Source of the DNA: a virus | Length of the DNA: 20,688 nucleotides | IMG/VR virus record: IMGVR_UViG_3300009180_004363 | Coordinates: 1 to 20,688 of that record | Strand: one strand, 5' to 3' | Part shown: piece by piece, positions 9,761 through 15,581 of the stretch | Position numbering within the stretch: the first letter of the stretch is position 1 | How the letters are laid out: every line of letters begins with the position of its first letter | Notes under the pieces: generated by a model | Databases searched by the model: none | Seen by the model: the letters and a program-made list of their open reading frames with translations, nothing else | What the model was told of the DNA's origin: nothing | Program-made: the position numbers and the translations under genes

Positions 9761-10299
9761 TATCCTGTTGCTTGCCTTGGTTGTTCATAGCCTAGATATT
9801 CTGCCCAGGCGGGATCCCTCATGTGATAAGGATTATGTTGTTTAACAACTTTGACCATTTGCCAATAGCTGGGTTCTTTGGGCTTGGTCAATGGCTCTAT
9901 AGCTTTGGCACCTTTAAGCCAATTGCATGTACCACAACATGTAACTAAATTACTCCATGAACTATTACCGCCTTTGCTTTTTGGCTGTACATGATCTAAT
10001 GTCAAATCTTTGGCTTGAAATTGTTCTCCGCAGTATTGACAAGTGTAATTATCACGAAGATAAACCATTTTACGATTAAACAATACTTTATTTTTTGGAC
10101 GCACATAACGCTTGGTCATAATGATACTGGGCACAGGAATTGCTAATTTTTGACTGTGAACTACCCAATCATCATACTCTTTGACCACAGATACTTTGTT
10201 TAGATAAACTAGTTTGATGGCATAAGTCCAATCAATGACACTGGGTGGTAACATTGATAGTGGAGTACCATCGCTGTTTAAAAGTAATACATCACTCAT
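9760..10299 (-). CDS. HNH endonuclease
   Basis: This 179-residue protein has an HNH nuclease domain at about 80-130. It has a zinc ribbon CxxC at 87-90 and a second CxxC at 122-125, with the active-site segment LTLDHVQPKSKGG (99-111) giving Asp102-His103. Asn117 and Asn126 stand in the remaining HNH positions. The N-terminal 80 residues, from VLLLNSDGTPLSML to RYVRPKN, match a widespread stand-alone HNH family found in bacteria and phages. These enzymes nick or cut DNA with a divalent metal. The gene is not inside an intron or intein that I can see, so a homing role is not supported here. Roles in host DNA breakdown or in recombination/packaging remain open. It has its own strong promoter upstream and a terminator directly downstream, so it is a separate unit between the early cassette and late genes. 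Confidence 0.9.
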   Translation of the reverse strand: MSDVLLLNSDGTPLSMLPPSVIDWTYAIKLVYLNKVSVVKEYDDWVVHSQKLAIPVPSIIMTKRYVRPKNKVLFNRKMVYLRDNYTCQYCGEQFQAKDLTLDHVQPKSKGGNSSWSNLVTCCGTCNWLKGAKAIEPLTKPKEPSYWQMVKVVKQHNPYHMRDPAWAEYLGYEQPRQATG

Positions 10300-10339
10300 A
10301 TTTTTATTTAATCTTATAAATCGGTTGCCCGTAAAAACA

Positions 10340-10368
10340 ATTATACAGCCTTAAATATATATTGTCAA
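10340..10368 (-). promoter_or_regulatory. Perfect sigma70-type promoter for the HNH gene
   Basis: On the minus strand TTGACA (10368-10363) and TATAAT (10345-10340) are separated by exactly 17 bases. Both hexamers and the spacing match the bacterial housekeeping consensus. The predicted start, near 10333, gives a leader of about 33 bases before the HNH ATG at 10299. A host-type consensus promoter in a T4-like phage suggests early expression before the polymerase is modified. Confidence 0.85.
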
Positions 10369-10394
10369 CTATGGCGGTTTTTAAGGAGATTAAA

Positions 10395-10607
10395 ATGGAC
10401 ATCGACTCTCTCGAACATCATATCAGAACTGTGGACAACAGACACACTCAATTGGCAAGACAACTTGAACAAATTCTTTCCCAAAAATCATGGGATGAAT
10501 ATCAAGTAGAAACACTTAAAAAAGAAAAACTTAAACTCAAAGATGAACTATCAATGTTGTATAGAAAACGGCAAGATTTAATGCAGGATCATCACTATGA
10601 TGAATAA
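10395..10607 (+). CDS. DUF465 (YdcH-like) small coiled-coil protein
   Basis: This 70-residue, charged, all-helical protein carries the DUF465/YdcH signature VETLKKEKLKLKDEL near its C-terminus, preceded by a helix with HTQLARQLEQIL. I chose ATG 10395 because AAGGAG (10383-10388) lies at ideal spacing. The upstream TTG at 10362 in the same frame has no ribosome binding site and lies in the -35 region of the divergent HNH promoter. Family members are short helical-hairpin proteins with no settled biochemical role. It is the first gene of the plus-strand accessory cassette and overlaps the next gene by 11 bases. I see no convincing promoter for it in the 95 bases shared with the divergent HNH gene. 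Confidence 0.8.
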   Translation: MDIDSLEHHIRTVDNRHTQLARQLEQILSQKSWDEYQVETLKKEKLKLKDELSMLYRKRQDLMQDHHYDE

Positions 10608-11439
10608 TACACCAAAACGAATACTAATAATGGGCTTACCTGGAGCTGGTAAGACATATTTGGCACAACATATTGTTGACCATTTACAAGATGCTTATAA
10701 AATTAATGAAACTTCACTGACACCTTTTAGGAAAGTCAAAGTTGGTTGGTTAAATGCCGATGATGTGCGTAAGAAATACAATGACTGGGACTTCAGTACA
10801 GAAGGCCGAGTTCGCCAAAGTCTGCGTATGCGAGAACTGGCTGATAGCATGACAGATGTAGATTATGTTATCTGTGACTTTGTTGCACCATTAGTAGAAA
10901 TGCGTAACAACTTTAAAGCAGATTGGACTGTTTGGGTTGATACTATTGACAAAGGCCGTTATGAAGACACTAATAAAGCATTTATTACTCCTGAACAATA
11001 TGATTTTAGAATCACAGAACAAAAGGCAGAAAAATGGGGCGAGTTTATTGCTTCACACATTTTAGACAATCGCAGACGTCCTGTGTTTGATTGGAAAAAA
11101 CCTACGGTGCAGATGTTGGGTCGTTGGCAACCTTGGCACGAAGGTCATCGTGCATTATTTGAACGTGCCATTACCAAAACTGGACAAGTTGTTATTCAAA
11201 TTCGAGACTGTCAAGGTTGGCAAGGAAGCAATCCATTTGAAATTGAAAAGGTAAAATCATTTATTCGTCGTGATTTGGACATGGTATATCAAGGGCAATA
11301 TGAAATCCAAGTTGTTCCAAATATTGTAAATATTACATATGGCAGAGATGTTGGTTACAAAATCGAAGAAGAAACATTTGATAAAAATATAACAGACGTC
11401 AGTGCTACTAAAATTAGAAAGAGTTTAGGCCTTGAGTGA
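10597..11439 (+). CDS. APS-kinase-like / nucleotidyltransferase fusion protein
   Basis: The protein has 280 residues and two domains. Residues 1-160 are a P-loop kinase with Walker A GLPGAGKT (13-20), NADDVRKKYNDWDFS (53-67) and CDFVAPL (93-99). These are in the same order as the P-loop, DGDNIR-type and FISP-type motifs of adenylylsulfate kinase (CysC). Residues 168-280 are a nucleotidyltransferase of the cytidylyl/NMN-adenylyltransferase superfamily, with GRWQPWHEGH (175-184, HxGH motif) and SATKIRKS (269-276, matching ISxTxxR). The natural substrate cannot be read from sequence. Candidates are NAD salvage (kinase plus NMN adenylyltransferase activities, as in NadR but in the opposite domain order) or a sulfonucleotide or lipid/sugar-linked reaction. 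ATG codons at 10597 and 10600 are both possible starts. The gene is translationally coupled to its neighbours on both sides and precedes a DUF2061 protein. Confidence 0.88.
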   Translation: MMNNTPKRILIMGLPGAGKTYLAQHIVDHLQDAYKINETSLTPFRKVKVGWLNADDVRKKYNDWDFSTEGRVRQSLRMRELADSMTDVDYVICDFVAPLVEMRNNFKADWTVWVDTIDKGRYEDTNKAFITPEQYDFRITEQKAEKWGEFIASHILDNRRRPVFDWKKPTVQMLGRWQPWHEGHRALFERAITKTGQVVIQIRDCQGWQGSNPFEIEKVKSFIRRDLDMVYQGQYEIQVVPNIVNITYGRDVGYKIEEETFDKNITDVSATKIRKSLGLE

Positions 11440-11632
11440 TACACCCACACGCAGTTTAGCCAAAGCAATTAGTTGGCGAGTAACCGGTACAGTTGACACA
11501 TTTATTATAAGTTGGCTGATAACCGGAGAACTTGCTTTAGCTGGCGGAATTGCGATAACTGAAGTCGTTACCAAAATATTTTTGTTTTGGTGTCATGAAC
11601 GAGTATGGAATAAAGTTAGTTGGGGTCGATAA
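11432..11632 (+). CDS. DUF2061 small membrane protein
   Basis: This 66-residue protein matches the DUF2061 family, with the opening RSLAKAISWRVTGTVDTF, hydrophobic stretches around 20-32 and 33-52, and the ending FLFWCHERVWNKVSWG. It probably forms a two-helix hairpin in the inner membrane. The start is TTG (11432), since no ATG or GTG occurs in frame near the family's N-terminus. It overlaps the end of the kinase fusion by 8 bases, which suggests coupled translation. The function is unknown. From memory, bacterial DUF2061 genes are sometimes fused or adjacent to APS-kinase genes. If so, the pairing with an APS-kinase-like domain here is a meaningful association rather than chance. Confidence 0.85.
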   Translation: MSDTPTRSLAKAISWRVTGTVDTFIISWLITGELALAGGIAITEVVTKIFLFWCHERVWNKVSWGR

Positions 11633-11640
11633 AGTTGCTG

Positions 11641-11680
11641 TAATTGTCACAGACAATGATTAAAAATCATTAATTGACAC
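11641..11680 (+). repeat. Tandem palindromes and direct repeat upstream of the ligase promoter
   Basis: Two perfect inverted repeats lie directly before the -35 box. ATTGTC-ACA-GACAAT is at 11643-11657 and AATGATT-AAA-AATCATT at 11655-11671, overlapping by three bases. The block is framed by near-identical copies TAATTGTCAC (11641-11650) and TAATTGACAC (11671-11680), 30 bases apart and so on the same helix face; the second copy contains the -35 box. The arrangement resembles an operator or activator site. No binding protein is known to me. Confidence 0.5.
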
Positions 11681-11702
11681 AAAATCTCTATGCTGTTATA
11701 AT
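11674..11702 (+). promoter_or_regulatory. Perfect sigma70-type promoter for the ligase operon
   Basis: TTGACA (11674-11679) and TATAAT (11697-11702) are separated by exactly 17 bases, a full consensus match. The expected start near 11709 gives a leader of about 24 bases containing GGAG (11724-11727) before the ligase ATG at 11733. The -10 box lies in the loop of the terminator hairpin that ends the upstream unit. Confidence 0.88.
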
Positions 11703-11723
11703 ATGGCATAGAGATTTTTTTTT
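11682..11723 (+). terminator. Rho-independent terminator of the DUF465-kinase-DUF2061 unit
   Basis: AAATCTCTATGC (11682-11693) pairs perfectly with GCATAGAGATTT (11706-11717) around a 12-base loop, and nine T residues run from 11715 to 11723. This is a canonical intrinsic terminator on the plus strand, placed about 50 bases after the DUF2061 stop. The loop and the second arm are shared with the promoter of the next operon. A transcript starting near 11709 would lack the first arm and could not fold the hairpin. Confidence 0.85.
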
Positions 11724-11732
11724 GGAGACTAA

Positions 11733-13049
11733 ATGTTTGATCCTTGCTATTATGTTATCAGCAGTTTAGAAGATCACAATCTTCGCACTAACAAAGAACA
11801 AATTATCCTTGCCCAAGCTGAAGCAGGCAATGATGAATTTTTTGAAGGCTGTCGTCTTGCCTTAGACAGCACCATTACATTTGGTATTAAACAAGTTCCA
11901 GAACGCAGTGGGCCTGATGGCCCTGGTGTTGATTGGGACTCATTTACACTTATCATCACTGGTTTTGTTAATCGCAGTATCACTGGTAACCTTGCTCGGA
12001 GTACCATTGATCAGTTAATGTCAAACTGTACTAATGCACAATGGAATGGTTGGTATCGTCGCATCCTTATCAAAGATCTACGCTGTGGTGTCAGTGAAAA
12101 AACAATCAACAAGGTTGTGGAGAAGAAATATACTGACTATGCTATTCCAGTTTTTGGCTGTCAGCTTGCCCATGATAGTGCTAATCATGAAGCTAAGGTC
12201 CGAGGATCTAGACTTATCGAGGTTAAACTTGATGGTGTTCGTGTTATCACTATAGTGTACCCTGATGGTCGCGTCAACATGTTTAGTCGCAATGGTAAAG
12301 AGCTTGTTAACTTTCCTCACATAGCAGAGCAGTTTAAATCTATCACAGATACGCTGTTAGAGCCTTGGGTCTTTGATGGTGAGATTATGTCAAGCAGTTT
12401 CCAAGATTTGATGAAACAAGTACATCGTAAAAGCGATGTTAATGCAGAAGATGCAATTCTACATTTGTTTGATTGTATTCCATTGGTTCATTTTGAACAA
12501 GGAACCTGGAACGCTACCCAAGAATTTCGTAGCAATCATTTAAAAGAGTTCATGCTTCATCATCAAAACTCTTTGCCTAATGTAACAATGGTGGGTCAAG
12601 AACTAGTTGATTTGGACTCTGAATCAGGTCAACAAAAATATAAAGAAATTAATGCACTGGCCATCGAAGGCGGCTATGAAGGCATTATGATTAAGGATCC
12701 TTTGGCTCCTTATGAATGCAAGCGAAGTCATGCTTGGTTGAAACTAAAGCCTTTTATTGAAGTAAGTTTGGAGGTACAAGGTGTCGAAGAAGGAACAGGA
12801 AGAAATGAAGGACGATTGGGCGCACTTATCTGCGCCGGAGACGATGGAGGGCGATATATTGAAGTCAATTGCGGTAGCGGTTTTAGTGATCTCGATAGGA
12901 GCAACTTTTGGACTAATCGTAATTCACTGTTTGGAACAGTGGTTGAAGTAAGAGCAGATGCTATTACACAAAATCAAGATGGTACATATAGTCTGCGTTT
13001 TCCTAGATTTTTACGTTTCCGAGGTTTTGAAGCAGGGGAGAAATTGTAA
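11733..13049 (+). CDS. ATP-dependent DNA ligase
   Basis: This 438-residue ligase of the T4 gp30 type seals nicks in duplex DNA through an enzyme-AMP intermediate. The nucleotidyltransferase motifs are intact. They are motif I EVKLDGVR with adenylated Lys165, SRNGKE (185-190), WVFDGEIM (212-219), HLFDC (244-248), motif IV YEGIMIKDP (315-323) and motif V WLKLKP (335-340). An OB-fold domain follows to the C-terminus. The N-terminal 150 residues, with DLRCGVSEKTIN (115-126), form the helical DNA-binding domain of this family. It is somewhat shorter than T4 ligase (487). It is the first gene behind a perfect consensus promoter and is followed by small genes sharing TAATG and ATGA junctions, so it heads a replication-time operon. 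A ligase of its own would let the phage join Okazaki fragments independently of the NAD-dependent host enzyme. Confidence 0.96.
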   Translation: MFDPCYYVISSLEDHNLRTNKEQIILAQAEAGNDEFFEGCRLALDSTITFGIKQVPERSGPDGPGVDWDSFTLIITGFVNRSITGNLARSTIDQLMSNCTNAQWNGWYRRILIKDLRCGVSEKTINKVVEKKYTDYAIPVFGCQLAHDSANHEAKVRGSRLIEVKLDGVRVITIVYPDGRVNMFSRNGKELVNFPHIAEQFKSITDTLLEPWVFDGEIMSSSFQDLMKQVHRKSDVNAEDAILHLFDCIPLVHFEQGTWNATQEFRSNHLKEFMLHHQNSLPNVTMVGQELVDLDSESGQQKYKEINALAIEGGYEGIMIKDPLAPYECKRSHAWLKLKPFIEVSLEVQGVEEGTGRNEGRLGALICAGDDGGRYIEVNCGSGFSDLDRSNFWTNRNSLFGTVVEVRADAITQNQDGTYSLRFPRFLRFRGFEAGEKL

Positions 13050-13300
13050 TGGGCAATCAAACTGACTACTTTGAAAGAATTGGATATAAGCCAACATGGT
13101 ATATTGGTGATAGAGTATTTGGCTATTGGAATAAAATTCCATTTATTGGAACGGTTGGCAACGATACTGTGATTAATCATATAGAAGGTCCTCGGATTAG
13201 TGTGCATTTAGATTTGCCAATTAAGTTTGACAAGCAAGTATATCATGTTATAATAGTAAAACACGAAGATATCAAGGCTTTACATGAATACAAAGATTAA
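13049..13300 (+). CDS. Small phage protein of unknown function
   Basis: This 83-residue soluble protein has a predicted beta-rich core. GDRVFGYWNKIPFIGTVGND (20-39) resembles the opening strands of an SH3-like barrel, but I do not recognise the family. The start overlaps the ligase stop as TAATG, and AGGGGAG (13034-13040) is a strong ribosome binding site, so expression is coupled to the ligase. The 3' end overlaps the next gene by 17 bases. A nucleic-acid or ligase partner role is conceivable from position only. Confidence 0.7.
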   Translation: MGNQTDYFERIGYKPTWYIGDRVFGYWNKIPFIGTVGNDTVINHIEGPRISVHLDLPIKFDKQVYHVIIVKHEDIKALHEYKD

Positions 13301-13499
13301 AGAACTAGCACTTAAATGCTATAACCCTTACTCAAATTTTGATCACGATTTATTTGCAAAATTAATTGTAGAAGACATTATGCAAATTATGGCTGATCCA
13401 AAAACTTATAACAGATGCACTCACACTACACACGATTTAGATCGTGCTCAATGTGTTGCCAGCGAAATTGCTAAAAAAATCTACGAGGAATACTTATGA
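13284..13499 (+). CDS. Small phage protein of unknown function
   Basis: This 71-residue protein is mainly helical. MNTKIKELALKC and FAKLIVEDIMQIM, and a C-terminal helix ending IAKKIYEEYL, resemble short conserved hypothetical proteins common in T4-like phages. The start lies inside the end of the previous gene, with AAGG just upstream. The stop overlaps the next ATG as ATGA. It has no catalytic motif or membrane segment. Confidence 0.72.
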   Translation: MNTKIKELALKCYNPYSNFDHDLFAKLIVEDIMQIMADPKTYNRCTHTTHDLDRAQCVASEIAKKIYEEYL

Positions 13500-13699
13500 C
13501 TTATGTTACAGTTGATGTTGATCTATCAGATTTTGACACAGACGACTTAGTTGAAGAACTTGAACTTCGTGGAGAAGTTATCGGTGGTTTCAATAATTCT
13601 AGTTTAGTTACTACTATCTATGAAAAACGTAGACTAGGACAAGATTACCAAAGTGAACTAGATACTCTAATCTACGAAGTTACCGGAAGAGTTTTATGA
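13496..13699 (+). CDS. Small acidic phage protein of unknown function
   Basis: This 67-residue protein opens with an acidic segment, VDVDLSDFDTDDLVEELELR, a pattern I recognise from short hypothetical proteins of several T4-like phages. Both ends overlap neighbours as ATGA, and GAGGAA (13485-13490) precedes the start. The strong negative charge would fit a protein-protein contact or a DNA-mimic, but nothing in the sequence decides this. Confidence 0.72.
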   Translation: MTYVTVDVDLSDFDTDDLVEELELRGEVIGGFNNSSLVTTIYEKRRLGQDYQSELDTLIYEVTGRVL

Positions 13700-14010
13700 A
13701 AAATTGGCTACGAAATAAATTACACAACTTTATCTTTTCTTCAGAAAGTACTCAACCTGACTCTTATTCTGATAGAAAAATGAATGCTACGATTAGCAGT
13801 CGTGTCCATCACAGTCAAACACTGGGCAGTGAAAACGAGCCTTTACGATTTACAGTTTACAATGCTTCAGGAGGCAAAATTGTTGAAATTAGTCACTACG
13901 ATCAAAGAACGGATCGTCACTATACGAGCTTACATATTATTGGCAGTGACGAGGACTTTGGAGCTGAACTTGGAAAGATTGCGTTCCTCGAAGCACTTAA
14001 AAAAGGATAA
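13696..14010 (+). CDS. Small phage protein of unknown function
   Basis: This 104-residue protein opens with MKNWLRNKLHNFIF, an amphipathic basic helix, followed by a polar linker. A beta-rich part then runs from LRFTVYNASGGKIVEI to YDQRTDRHYTSLHII, and the protein ends with ELGKIAFLEAL. Similar proteins occur in marine T4-like phages without an assigned role. The start overlaps the previous stop as ATGA. The amphipathic N-terminus could touch a membrane or another protein; that is inference. Confidence 0.72.
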   Translation: MKNWLRNKLHNFIFSSESTQPDSYSDRKMNATISSRVHHSQTLGSENEPLRFTVYNASGGKIVEISHYDQRTDRHYTSLHIIGSDEDFGAELGKIAFLEALKKG

Positions 14011-14014
14011 TATT

Positions 14015-14251
14015 ATGCTTACTGAAAGCGAAATTGGATCGGTACTTGCCGCACAGTTGATGGCTGCGATTAGAAACCGAGAACAATCTTATGTCAGTCA
14101 TATTGATTCCCGATATTCACATTTAGAATCTCCTGGTAAAAAGCTCATGGCAGAACTGGTTGATATGATGTTTATCAAAGCAGTTGAACTCGACAAACAA
14201 CGCAGACAGCAGGATGCCGAACAACTAGTCATGGAAAATCTTAAAAAATGA
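14015..14251 (+). CDS. Small helical phage protein of unknown function
   Basis: This is a 78-residue helical protein. I start it at ATG 14015 because AAAAGGA (14001-14007) lies at good spacing and directly follows the end of the previous gene. Longer versions starting at 13784 would run through that gene in another frame. The sequence is polar, with a Gln/Arg-rich C-terminal helix (about 57-75) and a middle hydrophobic helix LMAELVDMMFIKAVEL. It has no known motif. The 3' end overlaps the next start as ATGA. Confidence 0.7.
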   Translation: MLTESEIGSVLAAQLMAAIRNREQSYVSHIDSRYSHLESPGKKLMAELVDMMFIKAVELDKQRRQQDAEQLVMENLKK

Positions 14252-14484
14252 CAATTACTTATTCAACACCTAAAATTACATTTAAAACTTGGCATTCAGG
14301 AATGAACGATTTTCATTTTTGTCCTGATGGTATTAGCCTTGTGCCAAGAGCAGGATTTCAAATCGATAATAAATGTCCCAGAGAATATAAGTTAATCATC
14401 GCCGAATGCATTAACAATGGATGGTTAAAAGCTGTATCACATCAGCCTATACACGAAGCTTTTATGGAAGAACTAACAAGATGA
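14248..14484 (+). CDS. Small phage protein of unknown function
   Basis: This 78-residue protein has a compact conserved-looking core: GISLVPRAGFQID (29-41), CPREYKLIIAECINNGWLK (44-62). I recall this pattern from hypothetical proteins of marine T4-like phages. The start overlaps the previous stop as ATGA, and its own stop overlaps the MazG-like start in the same way. No function can be assigned. Confidence 0.72.
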   Translation: MTITYSTPKITFKTWHSGMNDFHFCPDGISLVPRAGFQIDNKCPREYKLIIAECINNGWLKAVSHQPIHEAFMEELTR

Positions 14485-14849
14485 CAAACCCTTTTAAAGA
14501 TCAAGAACGATTTATGACTGCATGTGACCAAAAAGTCGATGCGTATTCTATTTCTCAATACAAAATGTATTTGAATCTCATTGAAGAAGAACACACAGAA
14601 CTTAAAGAAGCAGTTGCTGCCAATGACTTAGTTGAACAACTAGATGCACTAATTGATATTTTAGTTGTTACTATTGGTGCCATTCATAGTGCAGGTTTTG
14701 ATGGCGAAGGTGCATGGAAAGAAGTTATGCGAACCAACTTTGCTAAAATTGATCCAACAACCGGCAAAGTTCGAAAACGTGAAGATGGCAAAGTTCTTAA
14801 ACCAGAAGGTTGGACTAGTCCTGAACTAACACCTTTTCTAAAACGCTGA
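14481..14849 (+). CDS. MazG-like nucleoside triphosphate pyrophosphohydrolase
   Basis: This 122-residue protein belongs to the all-alpha NTP pyrophosphohydrolase superfamily (MazG / phosphoribosyl-ATP pyrophosphohydrolase-like). Such enzymes cut (d)NTPs to the monophosphate and pyrophosphate using Mg2+. The metal-binding pattern is present, with ExxE at 37-40 (EEEHTEL), ExxD at 52-55 and a further Asp59 in EQLDALIDILVV. The C-terminal part, with NFAKIDPTTGKV and REDGKVLKPEGW, is typical of the phage version. I chose ATG 14481 over a longer frame from 14421, because that extension overlaps the previous gene by 64 bases and lacks the family's N-terminus. It is the last gene of the plus-strand cassette and converges with the hub operon, 2 bases away, with no clear terminator between. 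Roles in dNTP pool control are plausible; a role in ppGpp signalling is speculative. Confidence 0.88.
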   Translation: MTNPFKDQERFMTACDQKVDAYSISQYKMYLNLIEEEHTELKEAVAANDLVEQLDALIDILVVTIGAIHSAGFDGEGAWKEVMRTNFAKIDPTTGKVRKREDGKVLKPEGWTSPELTPFLKR

Positions 14850-14851
14850 TT

Positions 14852-15580
14852 TTAATATGGCCAAGGGCCAGCAGTTTGATTGACCAGCTCTTGTAATTCA
14901 TTGTTATCTGCAGCCAAACTAATAGCAAAACTTTGATTAGGCACAGTCTTACCAGTTTCTTTAATATAATTTGTGGCGGCTGCCAATACTTGTTGATCCG
15001 TGGCAGGATCACCTGTTTGTTCGTTTAACTTGCTTTTGGCTATTAGCTCATTGGCATTGTCTAATCCCTGCCTAATAATTGATACCTCGTCAACATCAGG
15101 GCCATAGTCGTTACTGACTATCATCAATGCTTCTCGTATTCTTCTAGGACGATCTCTTTCATCAGCGGCAATAAAACTTGCCGCTTTATCCCATTCACCA
15201 TTTTGATATAAACCTGTTAGATCTATTTTACTGCCACCAATATATGCATAGCTTATATCGCCAACTTGATTTTGAAAACTAACCAACCCGTCAAAAACAT
15301 TTTGTGGAATTTTGGTCACGCCTGTAGAAGCCAAAGTTTTCTTCACAGATGCTTCATTACTAACAATATCCTTTGCCAACATATTATTAGCCTGTGCAGG
15401 ACTAATACCATTAGTTAAATTATTAATGAGATTTTTTTCAGTAACAGTTGTTCCAGTCAAACCTGGAATATCCGCAACGCCTTTACTCAGTGCCGCAGTT
15501 GCCGCGGCAGCTTCTCCAAGTTTTTTATCAAACTCTTCAAATGTCGCCGCAGATAAAAAAGTAGACATTTCTGTTGCCAT
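14852..15580 (-). CDS. Lysozyme-fold baseplate hub-associated protein, probably not catalytic
   Basis: This 242-residue protein follows gp5. Residues about 60-155 read like the C-terminal lobe of a phage lysozyme (T4/RrrD type). The region includes SPAQANNMLAKDI, IPQNVFDGLVSFQNQVGD (91-108), LYQNGEWDKAASFI (124-137) and RPRRIREALMI (144-154), in the same order as the AExLL-D, QfDALvSFxfNxG, LnxGdw and RRxxE elements. The usual catalytic start (a Glu, then D and TxGxG) is not found before residue 60. That part is replaced by an Ala-rich helix. I therefore infer a structural, enzymatically inactive relative. The last 80 residues are helical and unassigned. It starts 1 base after the gp5 stop, so it is probably co-translated with the spike. 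An unrelated structural helical protein is the alternative. Confidence 0.75.
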   Translation of the reverse strand: MATEMSTFLSAATFEEFDKKLGEAAAATAALSKGVADIPGLTGTTVTEKNLINNLTNGISPAQANNMLAKDIVSNEASVKKTLASTGVTKIPQNVFDGLVSFQNQVGDISYAYIGGSKIDLTGLYQNGEWDKAASFIAADERDRPRRIREALMIVSNDYGPDVDEVSIIRQGLDNANELIAKSKLNEQTGDPATDQQVLAAATNYIKETGKTVPNQSFAISLAADNNELQELVNQTAGPWPY

Positions 15581-15581
15581 A

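Noticed and set aside
10315-10322. TATAAATC as a T4-type late promoter for the plus-strand unit
   Set aside because: It has one mismatch to TATAAATA, and such strings are common by chance in this AT-rich sequence; no supporting context.
10362-10394. N-terminal extension of the DUF465 protein from a TTG codon
   Set aside because: No ribosome binding site precedes the TTG and it lies in the -35 region of the HNH promoter; AAGGAG fits the ATG at 10395 and the family's length.
11774-12320. Antisense and alternate-frame ORFs over the ligase gene
   Set aside because: The ligase frame carries all catalytic motifs; the others have no recognisable features.
13784-14014. Long N-terminal extension of the gene ending at 14251
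   Set aside because: It would run through the gene at 13696-14010 in another frame. ATG 14015 has a good ribosome binding site right after that gene's stop.
14421-14480. Longer start for the MazG-like gene
   Set aside because: The extra residues do not look like the family and overlap the upstream gene; the ATGA junction at 14481 matches the operon style.
14858-14870. TGGCC-AAG-GGCCA hairpin as terminator between the convergent operons
   Set aside because: The stem has only 5 bp, is inside the coding end of the minus-strand gene and has no proper T-run on either strand.
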